Part shown: positions 54,498-63,776 of the stretch, one piece after another
How positions within the stretch are numbered: the stretch's first letter is position 1
Layout of the letters: the number at the start of each line of letters is the position of its first letter
Assembly: GCA_947499935.1 (NCBI GenBank)
Contig: CANMQH010000005.1
Coordinates: 145,350 to 209,349, forward strand
Direction of reading: 5' to 3'
Source: an uncultured Algibacter sp.
GTDB taxonomy: Bacteria; Bacteroidota; Bacteroidia; Flavobacteriales; Flavobacteriaceae
DNA length: 64,000 bases
The notes under the pieces: generated by a model
The model's database searches: none
Seen by the model: only the letters and a program-made list of their open reading frames with translations
Told to the model about the DNA's origin: nothing
Position numbers and translations under genes: made by a program

Positions 54498-54547
54498 CAA
54501 TACAAAAACTCCGATTGAGAATTATCTCAATCGGAGTTTTTGTATTG
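54498..54547. terminator. Strong bidirectional terminator
   Basis: A perfect 23-base stem with an ATTA loop. The GC-rich part is CTCCGATTGAGA and its complement, flanked on both sides by A or T runs, so it can stop the glycosidase transcript and the lipoprotein transcript from the other strand. Confidence 0.9.
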
Positions 54548-54627
54548 TACAATTTAAGCTGAGTATTCAGAGGTGCTATTGCAATACAATAAACACCTCA
54601 GAAAACTACTGTTGGTTGAATTGTTTA

Positions 54628-55374
54628 TTATTGATCTGACTCAGATTTATTGTATACCCATTTTGGTAGTGCTGCACTATCAAAATCAGGCTTTTTTATT
54701 GTATTAATGGTTTCAAAACATAAAGCATCAACTAAAGTTTTAGCGTTTAATATGTCATACACTTGTTCATGTTGGTGCTTTGTAAAAGTTCCAACAACCA
54801 AATCTACACTAACGTGCTTATATATACCATCTTCCAGCATAAATGCAAACATATTTTTTACTTCACTTTCGTAAAACTCTGTGTTTTTATCGTAATCATT
54901 TTCACTAGCTATATAACTTTTACCAGCTACTAAAAGGTATTCGTTACCAGAAGCTACATTCTTAACACTTACTGTGCCTCTAAATAACAAATGGAAATCT
55001 TTATGATAAACATCTTGAATCCCTTTAGTATTTGTCTTATTTTCATCATAAATCGTTTCATACTTAGAAGTACCAAATCGTTTTATATCTCCAGAATGGA
55101 CATATTTTAAATAGTCTTCTTTAGTACTAAAATGAGAAGGTAAGTTTACAGCACAATAACCTTTGTACCAAATTGGTGTATATTCCTCATGCAGTAAATT
55201 ATGACTTTCTTTTTCAAATAAAACTGGACGATCATATATTCTTGGGTTAAAAAACTCATAATTTCCAATCTTAAATAATTCACATTTGTTATCTAATGGA
55301 TCTTCGATGCCTTTAGTTTTACAAGAAACGATTACACAACAAATCATTAAAGCTTTTAGTATTGTTTTGTTCAT
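54628..55374 (-). CDS. Uncharacterised lipoprotein
   Basis: A 248-residue protein with a lipoprotein signal (MNKTILKALMICCVIVSC, Cys18). I recognise no family. The mature part has several Tyr/Lys-rich stretches, for example ICNLPS-like AVNLPSHFSTKEDYLKYVHSG and FAFMLEDGIYKHVSVDLVVGTF, which suggests a compact beta/alpha domain. It faces the glycosidase across the bidirectional terminator, and a 600-base gene-free region lies upstream. Function unknown. Confidence 0.7.
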   Translation of the reverse strand: MNKTILKALMICCVIVSCKTKGIEDPLDNKCELFKIGNYEFFNPRIYDRPVLFEKESHNLLHEEYTPIWYKGYCAVNLPSHFSTKEDYLKYVHSGDIKRFGTSKYETIYDENKTNTKGIQDVYHKDFHLLFRGTVSVKNVASGNEYLLVAGKSYIASENDYDKNTEFYESEVKNMFAFMLEDGIYKHVSVDLVVGTFTKHQHEQVYDILNAKTLVDALCFETINTIKKPDFDSAALPKWVYNKSESDQ

Positions 55375-55978
55375 AATTTAAAATATTTGCGCAAACCCTA
55401 AAATCAACTTTATAATATTCGATAATTTCATGTTTACAAGTTAGTTTGATTTAAGAAAAGAGCTATCTTCCATTCTTGTTAAATTTTGTTTGTTTGATTA
55501 TTAAAAATATTTTTTTGAAATTATTGTTATGTGTATTATTGAGATACATAACTAACTCTAATTCATTTTGTTAATAGCATTACAAATATAATTTTTTTTT
55601 AACACAAAAACGATGAAATGCAAAAAAAATCGATTAAAGGCATTTTAATTTAAAAAATATAATGCTCTTATTTAAAATTTTAAGCCTAAATATAAGTAAG
55701 AAAGACACTAAAAATTAATACAAATAGATACGGGAACGTAAGCAAAATAAGTAATTACATAAAATTGAGGTAGATTTTGTATCTATGTTAATTAAACAGT
55801 AAGAAGAGGAAAATAAAATTCATATAAAACTTAAATTTAAACACATTAAAAGCAATTTTAATCGTTTATCAGTATAAAAAGAAAGAATAATACTACTCAA
55901 AAAATCTAATAAAAGATATAAATAATATTTTAATTATAAAATATGGAGTCGTATATCTTTAGTTTAAAATATAAAATA
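55375..55978. other. AT-rich gene-free region, 600 bases
   Basis: No frame here looks coding. The base composition is more AT-rich than elsewhere, with long A or T tracts. One small imperfect stem (GTTATGT..TAT / ATACATAAC, about 55526-55552) was seen. No TAnnTTTG box close to the lipoprotein start was found. It separates the lipoprotein gene from the AraC gene; it may hold long-range control sites or the remains of a lost gene. Confidence 0.4.
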
Positions 55979-56902
55979 TTATTGAGACAAAGACATAATG
56001 TATTTTTTTGGTGTTGTACCATACTTCTTTTTAAAAGCAGCAATAAAATGACTAGACGTACTATAACCAACCTTTAATCCAACCTCATTTACATTATGGT
56101 TTCCAGATTCTAACAACTTTCTAGATACTTCCATTTTATAATCAAATAAAAAACTAAATACCGAATCACCGTAAATTTGTTTAAAACCTTCTTTTAATTT
56201 TTTTAAGCTCAAACCAATTTCATCAGCTAACTCGACTAATGTGGGTGGCTCTGCCATCTTAGAAATTATGATATCTTTAGCCGTCCTGATTTTAGTAACA
56301 TTAGTTTCATCCACTAAAAAAGGACACTGCTCAATATTAGCATCTTCACTTCTATTAAAATATAAACTAAGCAACTCGTAAGCCTTACCTTTAAAATATA
56401 AAGGTTTTATAAATTTATTAAGATTAAAATTTATGAGCTGATTAATAACAATAGCCATTGATGGAGAAATCACGCCATCTTTATAATATTTTTTATCTCG
56501 ATTATCTTTGCTTAAAAATGTAATGTATCCTGCCTCTTGAGAGAAAAGCCCATGAAACTTTTTTATAGATATTAAAATAGATACCATCCAAGAATCTGGA
56601 TTAACCACCAGATTAATTGGCAAATCTCGTGTTGGGTTGTATAACAATAAAGAGTTTTCTTCTAAAATATCCAAACGATAATGACCTGCGTTAAAACTAA
56701 ACTGACTAGATCCCTTAACACAGAAATGAAATTGAATATAATCACTATCAATATCCTTTACAAGTATTTGATTTTTAGAAGATTCATTTTTGTGTGTTAA
56801 TATTATAACCCCTTCATCAACCTTAGTTTCATTAAAAGAACTTCTAGCGACATTTTTAACACTCTCAAAATCGTTACTCATAATGTTTTTATTTAGATTC
56901 AT
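55979..56902 (-). CDS. AraC family transcriptional regulator divergent from hemA
   Basis: A 307-residue regulator (or 300 from the Met at 56881). The N-terminal part is a beta-rich sensor (VIILTHKNESSKN, QFHFCVKGSSQFSFNAGHY); the C-terminal 100 residues are a double helix-turn-helix with LADEIGLSLKKLKEGFKQIYGDSVFSFLFDYKM and HNVNEVGLKVGYSTSSHFIAAFKKKYGTTPKKY. Divergent from hemA with 168 bases between and facing promoter boxes, which makes control of the heme genes the likely role; this is by position. I recall the same pairing in related genomes. Confidence 0.92.
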   Translation of the reverse strand: MNLNKNIMSNDFESVKNVARSSFNETKVDEGVIILTHKNESSKNQILVKDIDSDYIQFHFCVKGSSQFSFNAGHYRLDILEENSLLLYNPTRDLPINLVVNPDSWMVSILISIKKFHGLFSQEAGYITFLSKDNRDKKYYKDGVISPSMAIVINQLINFNLNKFIKPLYFKGKAYELLSLYFNRSEDANIEQCPFLVDETNVTKIRTAKDIIISKMAEPPTLVELADEIGLSLKKLKEGFKQIYGDSVFSFLFDYKMEVSRKLLESGNHNVNEVGLKVGYSTSSHFIAAFKKKYGTTPKKYIMSLSQ

Positions 56903-56938
56903 TCTAGATTACAAGGCAGTAAGCGCCCAATTACCTTA

Positions 56939-56946
56939 CAAAAATA
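56939..56946 (-). promoter_or_regulatory. Candidate -7 box of the AraC gene divergent from hemA
   Basis: TATTTTTG on the minus strand, 37 bases before the AraC start. The same octamer on the plus strand precedes hemA, in the same 168-base region. Confidence 0.5.
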
Positions 56947-57040
56947 TAACATTTTTATATTTACATAAAAAAGCAAAGTTAAAAAACCACAAACGATATT
57001 AAAAGTTCTTTTAGCGTTACTTTTTAACAAATCATACTTA

Positions 57041-57048
57041 TATTTTTG
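57041..57048 (+). promoter_or_regulatory. Candidate -7 box of the hemA operon
   Basis: TATTTTTG fits TAnnTTTG and ends 22 bases before the hemA ATG at 57071. Confidence 0.5.
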
Positions 57049-57070
57049 TGACATATTCTGAAAAGATTGC

Positions 57071-58333
57071 ATGCACAAATATAACATTTCAAAAAGCCAT
57101 TACTTTTATGCCATTGGATTAAGCTATAAAAAAGCAGATGCCGATATAAGAGGGCATTTTAGTTTAGACCAAGACTCTAAGCATGCATTGTTAAGCCAAG
57201 CTAAGGAAAGCAACATAGAAAGCTTGGTTGTTACGTCCACTTGTAATAGAACCGAAATTTATGGTTTCGCCGAACACCCTTTTCAACTTATTAAATTACT
57301 TTGTGATAATACAAGAGGTACTGTTGAGGAATTCCAAAAGGTAGCCTACATATACAAAAACACTGATGCTATTTCGCATATGTTTCGTGTTGGCTCTGGT
57401 CTTGACAGTCAAATACTTGGAGATTTCGAAATTATTAGCCAGTTAAAAATTAGCACAAAACTTTCAAGAAAACACGGTTTATTAAATCATTTTACAGAAC
57501 GGTTAGTTAATGCCGTAATTCAAGCCAGTAAACGTATTAAGACAGAAACTAAAATTTCTTCTGGTGCCACATCGGTATCATTTGCTTCTGTACAATATAT
57601 CTTTAATGCTGTAGAAGACATTGTCAATAAAAATATTGTATTATTTGGCACAGGTAAAATAGGAAGAAATACTTGCGAAAATTTAGTTAAACATACCAAA
57701 AACGAACATATTACTTTAATTAATAGAACAAAAAACAAGGCAGAACAAATTGCTGGAAAATTTAATTTGATTGTTAAAGATTATTCAAACCTTCAGGAAG
57801 AGATAACAAAATCTGATATTTTAATCGTGGCAACCGGTGCCCAACGACCAACTATTGATAAGCACCTCATCCAATCTAAAAAACCATTATTAATATTAGA
57901 TTTATCCATTCCTAAAAATGTTCATGAAAGTGTTAAAGAATTAGATAATGTTTCTTTGGTTCATTTAGATGATCTTTCTAAGATTACAGATCAAACTTTA
58001 GAAGAACGCAAAAAACATATTCCACACGCAGAAGCTATAATTGAAGAAATAAAATCTGAATTTAACAGTTGGTTAGAGACTAGAAAATTTGCACCAACAA
58101 TTAAAGCTTTAAAGCATAAACTTTCAACTTTTGCTTCGGCAGAGTTAGAAACCCAACGTAAAAAAAATGCAGATTTTAATGAGGCTCAAGCCGAATTGAT
58201 AAGTAATAACATCATTCAAAAAATTACTAATCATTTTGCGCATCATTTAAAAGATGACAATGTTTCTACAGACGATAGTCTAGAACTTATAAAAAAAGTG
58301 TTCCTCTTAGAACCTTCAACAAAACATGTCTAA
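57071..58333 (+). CDS. hemA: Glutamyl-tRNA reductase
   Basis: A 420-residue enzyme that reduces Glu-tRNA to glutamate-1-semialdehyde, the first committed step of the C5 heme route. The nucleophile is Cys58 (VVTSTCNRTEIYG); the Q-I-L-G-D-F-E-I motif (SGLDSQILGDFEIISQLK) and the NADPH-binding Rossmann region (NIVLFGTGKIGRNTCENL) follow; the C-terminal dimerisation helix is complete. It is the first gene of a hem operon, and its end overlaps hemCD by 8 bases, so translation is coupled. An AraC regulator is divergent from it. Confidence 0.97.
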   Translation: MHKYNISKSHYFYAIGLSYKKADADIRGHFSLDQDSKHALLSQAKESNIESLVVTSTCNRTEIYGFAEHPFQLIKLLCDNTRGTVEEFQKVAYIYKNTDAISHMFRVGSGLDSQILGDFEIISQLKISTKLSRKHGLLNHFTERLVNAVIQASKRIKTETKISSGATSVSFASVQYIFNAVEDIVNKNIVLFGTGKIGRNTCENLVKHTKNEHITLINRTKNKAEQIAGKFNLIVKDYSNLQEEITKSDILIVATGAQRPTIDKHLIQSKKPLLILDLSIPKNVHESVKELDNVSLVHLDDLSKITDQTLEERKKHIPHAEAIIEEIKSEFNSWLETRKFAPTIKALKHKLSTFASAELETQRKKNADFNEAQAELISNNIIQKITNHFAHHLKDDNVSTDDSLELIKKVFLLEPSTKHV

Positions 58334-59903
58334 AACCATAAGAATTGGCACACGCGATAGTGAATTAGCACTTTGGCAAGCCAAAATAGTACAACAACAA
58401 CTTGAAACCTTAGGGCATAAAACAAAACTTATTCCTGTAAAATCTACTGGAGATTTAGTTTTAGACAAACCTTTGTACGAGTTAGGCATAACTGGCATAT
58501 TTACTAGAACGCTAGATATCGCTATGTTAAACCACGATATTGATATTGCGGTACATTCTCTTAAAGATGTCCCAACCCTTCTGCCTAAAGGCATTATACA
58601 AGCCGCTGTTTTAAAACGTGGCAATGTTAATGACACTTTGGTTTTTAAAGACAATGAAGAATTCTTAAGTGCTAAAGAAGCCGTTATTGCCACTGGTAGC
58701 TTACGCAGAAGAGCGCAATGGTTAAATAGGTTTCCTACACATACCATTACCGATTTACGTGGTAATGTAAATTCGCGTTTACAAAAACTTGAAGATAACG
58801 AGCATTGGAATGGTGCTATTTTCGCTGCTGCTGGTATAGGACGTATTGGTATTAGACCCGAAGAAGCTATTAATTTAGACTGGATGGTTCCTGCTCCTGC
58901 CCAAGGTGCTATTATGATTACGGCTTTAGATGAAGATGAATTTATAAAAGAAGCCTGTACTGAACTTAACCACGAAGAAACAGAAATTTGTACGACTATT
59001 GAGCGCGAATTTTTAAATAAATTAGAAGGTGGTTGTACAGCGCCAATTGGTGCTTTAGCCTACATTAAAGATGAAGAAATAAATTTTAAAGGCGTTTTAT
59101 TAAGCCCCGATGGCACAAAAAGGATTGATGTTACAAGAGTTAAAAAATTAGGAGAACATAGTGATGTTGCCCAATTCTGTGCTGATTTTATAATTGAGCG
59201 AGGCGGAAAACGATTAATGGATAAAATTAAACGTTCTAGCAAAAAAACAAATGTATTTTCAACAAAATCGTTTACAGAAGATCAACGTTTATTATTTCAT
59301 GAAAAAGTAGTGGCTGAAGGTTCAGATTTTATTAAGATAAGTTTAAATCGTATCCATCCGCGTTTCTTAAAAAATGAAATTCAAAATGTTGTTATTACTA
59401 GTAAAAATGCTGTAGAGTCGCTAACCACAAATTATTCAGCTATAGAATTACAATTCAAGAATATTTATTGTGTTGGTCGCAGAACAAAAAAATTGGTAGA
59501 GCAAAAAATTGGTAAAGTCAAACATGCCGAAAAAAATGCTAAAAAACTAGCCGAGTATTTAGTAGATTATATTGAAGGTAACGAAGTCACTTACTTTTGT
59601 AGCAACATGCGCCTAGACGCCCTACCAACCATTTTAGAAGAAAACCATATTAAAGTTAACGAAATTGAAGCCTACCAAACTAAGTATGATGGTATAAAGA
59701 TAGATGAATCTGTAGAAAGTGCTATGTTCTACAGTCCATCAACCGTAGAGAGTTTTGTTAAAAAAAATAATAATGAAGTTATTGCTTTTTGCATAGGAGA
59801 AACTACAGCAACTGAAGCTAAAAAACATTTTAAAGATGTTAGAGTTGCCAAAGTACCAACGGTAGAGAGTGTAATTGAGTTGGTAAATGCACATTACATA
59901 TAA
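58326..59903 (+). CDS. hemC: Fused hydroxymethylbilane synthase and uroporphyrinogen-III synthase (HemC-HemD)
   Basis: A 525-residue two-domain enzyme. Residues 1 to about 300 are HemC: IRIGTRDSELALWQAK, HSLKDVPTLLPKG, ATGSLRRRAQWL and the dipyrromethane cofactor Cys237 in KLEGGCTAPIGA. Residues about 305-525 are a HemD-type domain (NVVITSKNAVESLTTN, TYFCSNMRLDALPTILEENH, MFYSPSTVESFVKK, CIGETTATEAKK). Together they turn porphobilinogen into uroporphyrinogen III. The ordinary HemC length is about 310. A separate hemD gene is not seen nearby, which agrees with the fusion supplying both activities. It overlaps hemA by 8 bases. Confidence 0.93.
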   Translation: MSKTIRIGTRDSELALWQAKIVQQQLETLGHKTKLIPVKSTGDLVLDKPLYELGITGIFTRTLDIAMLNHDIDIAVHSLKDVPTLLPKGIIQAAVLKRGNVNDTLVFKDNEEFLSAKEAVIATGSLRRRAQWLNRFPTHTITDLRGNVNSRLQKLEDNEHWNGAIFAAAGIGRIGIRPEEAINLDWMVPAPAQGAIMITALDEDEFIKEACTELNHEETEICTTIEREFLNKLEGGCTAPIGALAYIKDEEINFKGVLLSPDGTKRIDVTRVKKLGEHSDVAQFCADFIIERGGKRLMDKIKRSSKKTNVFSTKSFTEDQRLLFHEKVVAEGSDFIKISLNRIHPRFLKNEIQNVVITSKNAVESLTTNYSAIELQFKNIYCVGRRTKKLVEQKIGKVKHAEKNAKKLAEYLVDYIEGNEVTYFCSNMRLDALPTILEENHIKVNEIEAYQTKYDGIKIDESVESAMFYSPSTVESFVKKNNNEVIAFCIGETTATEAKKHFKDVRVAKVPTVESVIELVNAHYI

Positions 59904-59913
59904 AAGTTATTGA

Positions 59914-59953
59914 TTGTTAGTTATTGGTAAGTCAAGTAACTAATAACTAACAA
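59914..59953. repeat. Inverted repeat between hemCD and hemE
   Basis: TTGTTAGTTATT (59914-59925) and AATAACTAACAA (59942-59953) are perfectly complementary 12-base arms with a 16-base loop, filling most of the 72-base gap. Without a T run it is unlikely to end transcription fully; it may protect the upstream mRNA or lower hemE expression. Similar TTAGTTATT-rich strings occur between flavobacterial genes, as I recall. Confidence 0.6.
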
Positions 59954-59975
59954 CCAACAACCATTAACTTATACT

Positions 59976-61004
59976 ATGATTAAAAACGATTTATTTTTAA
60001 GAGCATTAAAAGGAGAAACTGTAGAACGTCCACCAGTATGGATGATGCGTCAAGCTGGGCGTTATCTTCCAGAATTTATGGAGATAAAAGCCAAATATGA
60101 CTTTTTTACACGTTGTCAAACACCAGAATTAGCTAGCGAAATTACAGTACAACCCATTCGTAGATATGGTATGGATGCCGCTATTTTATTTAGCGATATT
60201 TTGGTTATTCCGCAGGCCATGAATATTGAGGTACAAATGAAACCAAATTTTGGCCCATATTTACCAAATCCTGTACGCACTCAAAAAGATGTCGATAATG
60301 TTATTGTACCAGATGTTAAGCAAGCTTTAAATTATGTGTACGAAGCCATAAAAGCAACTAAAGAAAAACTTAACGACGACATTCCTTTAATAGGTTTTGC
60401 TGGTTCCCCGTGGACTATTTTATGTTATTGTGTACAAGGGCAAGGCAGCAAAAATTTTGATAAAGCCAAAGAGTTTTGTTTTACAAATCCTATAGCAGCA
60501 CATCAATTACTTCAAAAGATAACGGATACCACAATAGCCTATTTAAAAGAAAAAGTAAAGGCTGGTTGTAATGCCGTACAAGTATTCGATTCTTGGGGAG
60601 GCATGCTCTCTCCAGTAGATTATCAAGAATTTTCTTGGCAATATATCCAACAAATTATAGATGCCTTAAAAGATGATGCACCCGTTATTGCATTTGGTAA
60701 AGGATGTTGGTTTGCACTAAACGAAATGGCAAAATCTGGCGCCTCTGCTTTAGGTGTAGATTGGACTTGTTCTGCAAGAAATGCACGTTACCTTTCTGGC
60801 GGAAACATAACCTTACAAGGTAATTTTGACCCAACCCGTTTATTTTCTCCACCAGCCGAAATAAAGAAAATGGTACATCAAATGATTAACGAATTTGGCA
60901 AAGACAAATATATTGTTAATCTTGGTCATGGTATTTTACCAAATATTCCACTAGATCACGCCAAAGCCTTTATTGATGCTGTAAAAGAATATAGACCCTC
61001 TTAA
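59976..61004 (+). CDS. hemE: Uroporphyrinogen decarboxylase
   Basis: A 342-residue enzyme that removes four carboxyl groups from uroporphyrinogen III to give coproporphyrinogen III. N-terminal signature [18 protein letters not shown] (with the Arg pair that holds the substrate), [16 protein letters not shown] (catalytic Asp), [12 protein letters not shown], the FDSWGG segment and [12 protein letters not shown] are all standard. Length normal. It is the third gene of the hemA-hemCD-hemE set, 72 bases after hemCD with a stem-loop in the gap. Coproporphyrinogen oxidase is not encoded next door. Confidence 0.97.
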   Translation: MIKNDLFLRALKGETVERPPVWMMRQAGRYLPEFMEIKAKYDFFTRCQTPELASEITVQPIRRYGMDAAILFSDILVIPQAMNIEVQMKPNFGPYLPNPVRTQKDVDNVIVPDVKQALNYVYEAIKATKEKLNDDIPLIGFAGSPWTILCYCVQGQGSKNFDKAKEFCFTNPIAAHQLLQKITDTTIAYLKEKVKAGCNAVQVFDSWGGMLSPVDYQEFSWQYIQQIIDALKDDAPVIAFGKGCWFALNEMAKSGASALGVDWTCSARNARYLSGGNITLQGNFDPTRLFSPPAEIKKMVHQMINEFGKDKYIVNLGHGILPNIPLDHAKAFIDAVKEYRPS

Positions 61005-61116
61005 TTTTTAATTTACCATAAAGTATATTTTGTGTAAAAAATACTATTTTTAACACATAGCTTAACAACACATTAGAAATTCTAAAACGTATTTCTTTTA
61101 AGCCAATTTGTACCTT

Positions 61117-61668
61117 ATGGTTAACTATCCTATACAATATAAACTAGAACCTATTGAATTCATTTCTCGTGAAGAATTCTATGATTTAATTAATTCAAAC
61201 AAAACTTACATTCAAAAAGGTTTTGCAGGTACCGTTAAGTGTTGTAATACCCGAGAAGCTTCAAAAAACGTTTTAAAAGAATGGATTTCTAACGAAAGCC
61301 AAGGCAAGTGTTATACATTTTTTATAAAAAATAGTTCTCATGATATTTTTATAGGCTTAATCAATATTAAGAGTATTGACCATACTGTAAAAAAATGTGA
61401 ATTAGGGTATTTTATTGCAGAAAGCTATTCTGGCAAAGGTCTTGTTTCAAAATTCACTTCAGATGTTGTAACATATTGTTTTAATGTGCTACAAATGAAT
61501 AAAATTTATTTGCGCATTGCGCCAGATAATATTGGAAGTCAAAAAGTGGCTATAAACAATGGGTTTACTCAAGAAGGTATTTTAAGAGAAGAATATAAAG
61601 GTTTTCAAGATAAATTAGAAGATGTTGTGTATTTTGGTTTATTAAAATCTGAATATTCAAAAAAATAA
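61117..61668 (+). CDS. GNAT acetyltransferase (RimJ/RimL type)
   Basis: Start set at the ATG at 61117 (183 residues); a TTG nine bases earlier is possible. It is a single GNAT domain of the RimJ/RimL ribosomal-protein or small-molecule N-acetyltransferase branch: LGYFIAESYSGKGLVSKFTSDVV is the acetyl-CoA loop, and YLRIAPDNIGSQKVAINNGFTQEGILREEYKGFQDKLEDVVYFGLL is split over the final strands. Substrate unknown. It stands about 110 bases after hemE and 4 bases before a membrane-protein gene. Confidence 0.9.
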   Translation: MVNYPIQYKLEPIEFISREEFYDLINSNKTYIQKGFAGTVKCCNTREASKNVLKEWISNESQGKCYTFFIKNSSHDIFIGLINIKSIDHTVKKCELGYFIAESYSGKGLVSKFTSDVVTYCFNVLQMNKIYLRIAPDNIGSQKVAINNGFTQEGILREEYKGFQDKLEDVVYFGLLKSEYSKK

Positions 61669-61672
61669 AAGT

Positions 61673-62437
61673 ATGATTAAAAATATTATATCCGGAATTA
61701 AAGCTTATTTCGGAACATTTGGTTTAATTTCTAAGTTAAAACTTTGGAAATATTTTGCAATTCCAATGATTATTAGTGTTGTAACTGCGGTTATTATCTT
61801 TGGCTCTGCATATAGCTTATCTGATAATATTGGTAATTTTATTGCTAAAATATGGCCATGGGATTTTGGCAAAGAAACGTTTACCTACCTGAGTTCTTTT
61901 CTAGGCGGGCTTATTATTATCGTGATAGGTATTATTTTATACAAGCACATTATCATGGCATTATCTGCGCCATTTATGAGTCCTGTATCCGAAAAAATTG
62001 AAGCTCATCTCACGGGTAACATAAATCATAACCATAGAAAAACCAGTTTTAAAGAGCAACTTTGGCGAGGCATACGCATTAATGTTAGAAATTTATTTAT
62101 GGAATTGCTTATAACTCTACCGTTATTGATTTTAAAATTTATACCCGTAGTTAACATATTTTCTACTGTTATGCTATTTTCTGTGCAATCGTATTATGCA
62201 GGTTTTGGTAATATGGATTATACTTTGGAGCGCCATTTTAAATACAACCAAAGCACCGCATTTGTGCGTAAAAATCGTGGTTTAGCTATAGGCAATGGCA
62301 TCGTTTTTATATTGTTTTTATTAATTCCTGTAATTGGGGTGATTTTAGTACTACCGCTATCGGTTACTGCTGCAACTTTAAAAACCGTTGAACAATTAAA
62401 ACATGACAAATTTATAATTACTGAACAGATTGGCTAA
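61673..62437 (+). CDS. EI24-domain membrane protein (CysZ-like)
   Basis: A 254-residue protein with about four to six spans. It matches the EI24/CysZ pattern: LWKYFAIPMIISVVTAVIIFG, then GLIIIVIGIILYKHIIMALSAPFMSPVSEKIEAHL (the conserved helix pair with PF-S-P), and FIPVVNIFSTVMLFSVQSYYAGFGNMDYTLERH. CysZ moves sulfate in E. coli; in bacteria with this larger layout the substrate is not known. Overlaps the next gene by 8 bases. Confidence 0.85.
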   Translation: MIKNIISGIKAYFGTFGLISKLKLWKYFAIPMIISVVTAVIIFGSAYSLSDNIGNFIAKIWPWDFGKETFTYLSSFLGGLIIIVIGIILYKHIIMALSAPFMSPVSEKIEAHLTGNINHNHRKTSFKEQLWRGIRINVRNLFMELLITLPLLILKFIPVVNIFSTVMLFSVQSYYAGFGNMDYTLERHFKYNQSTAFVRKNRGLAIGNGIVFILFLLIPVIGVILVLPLSVTAATLKTVEQLKHDKFIITEQIG

Positions 62438-63044
62438 TATTATTGAAAGATATGATAAGCCTTTTGAATATGCGGCTATTGTAATGAACCTTATCATAGC
62501 TATACAATTTTTAAAGCTATGGTATGACCCAACTTTTTCTGATGCTAATAAAATTTTCTCAATGGCCACGCTTATGGCTTTTGAATTTATCATGATACAT
62601 TCAGGAGTATTCATGGCTGTAATGCCAAAAAGAATTTCCCTGTTTTTATTAGTTCCATTTTATGGTTTATTCGCATTTTCATTTTCTAAGTTTATAAACA
62701 ATAATGCAATTCTAATTACCTATGGCTTGGTAATATTAAACAGAATGCGTTTTGCCTTTTCTAATGTTAGTCCATTTATACAATATAGAGCTATCCAAAC
62801 CTCGTTTAGGGCGGCAACTTCATACATCGTATTAATTTTTATATGTGTTTTTAGCAATGGCTTTTTGGGACCATTAGGATTAACTCAACCATTTTTAAAA
62901 GCCTCTGGGTATTTTGAACAGGTTAGTGGAAGCGGTCTTTTTGTCGAAAAACCACATGTAGCCATTAGTTTTGGTTTTTTTTATTATTGTACATTAGCCA
63001 TTATTGAAATAGTTTTACTTAAAAAAAATCCATTAAAAGTTTAG
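62430..63044 (+). CDS. Uncharacterised six-span membrane protein
   Basis: A 204-residue inner-membrane protein read from TTG at 62430, overlapping the EI24-type gene by 8 bases. It has about six spans (FEYAAIVMNLIIAIQFLKLWY; FEFIMIHSGVFMAVM; LFLLVPFYGLFAFSFSKF; ILITYGLVILNRM; SYIVLIFICVFSNGFLGPLGL; VAISFGFFYYCTLAIIEIVLL). No family was recognised. An ATG 48 bases downstream (near PFEYAAIV) is missing, so the TTG is the best start. A role beside the EI24 protein is suggested by the overlap. Confidence 0.65.
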   Translation: MANIIERYDKPFEYAAIVMNLIIAIQFLKLWYDPTFSDANKIFSMATLMAFEFIMIHSGVFMAVMPKRISLFLLVPFYGLFAFSFSKFINNNAILITYGLVILNRMRFAFSNVSPFIQYRAIQTSFRAATSYIVLIFICVFSNGFLGPLGLTQPFLKASGYFEQVSGSGLFVEKPHVAISFGFFYYCTLAIIEIVLLKKNPLKV

Positions 63045-63056
63045 CGAAAACAAACT

Positions 63057-63599
63057 ATGCTTAATCTTGATTCTTTGTATACTATAACCCCAATTAAGTT
63101 AAATGATGCTTGGCCGTTATGTAATTTTATTGTTGCTAATGAGGACCGATTAAAGCGCTATTTCCCTAAAACATTAGAACAAAACCTAACGCCTGATTTA
63201 TCTAATATTTTTGTAGAAAAAAAGGTAAAGCAATTTCAGTTAAAAGAAGAATTTTTATTTACTATTAAACATATTGAAACAAAAGATTTAGTAGGCTTAG
63301 TTTATATAAAAGAACTCGATTGGAACAAAAAACAAGGCGAATTTGCATATTGTATTGGATACCCTTTTAAAGGGAAAGCCATCATGACAAGGGCTGTTAA
63401 TGCATTATCTGAATATGCGTTTAGTAATCTAGAACTAGAAACACTTCAAATTATCGTTCATAAAAGCAATACTCCTAGTTTAGCAGTCGCTAAAAACTGC
63501 AATTTTTCTTGGATTAAAACACTACATAATGAGTATACACCTCCAGGAGAAACGTCTCAAAATATGGAGTTATACGAACTTTATGATAAAATTAAATAA
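63057..63599 (+). CDS. GNAT acetyltransferase (RimJ/RimL type), second copy
   Basis: A 180-residue single-domain acetyltransferase starting 12 bases after the membrane protein. Conserved parts are LVGLVYIKELDWNKKQGEFAYCIGYPFKGKAIMTRAV (acetyl-CoA loop) and LQIIVHKSNTPSLAVAKNCNF. Related to, but clearly different from, the GNAT gene at 61117, since the two share only the family core. Substrate unknown. Last gene of the hem-downstream cluster on this strand. Confidence 0.9.
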   Translation: MLNLDSLYTITPIKLNDAWPLCNFIVANEDRLKRYFPKTLEQNLTPDLSNIFVEKKVKQFQLKEEFLFTIKHIETKDLVGLVYIKELDWNKKQGEFAYCIGYPFKGKAIMTRAVNALSEYAFSNLELETLQIIVHKSNTPSLAVAKNCNFSWIKTLHNEYTPPGETSQNMELYELYDKIK

Positions 63600-63776
63600 A
63601 CAAAAAGATAGAAATTAATATATTAGACTCTCTACATTTTTAACCAAAAGAAACCATATTTGCTACGTTAGTCCACAAAAAACCGCCCTTAGTCACACTT
63701 TTTTGCTTGTGCAACTAACTTTTAATTAGCTTTAAGACCACTTAGTTCACAACGCTAATGGTTAAAATATAGATTT

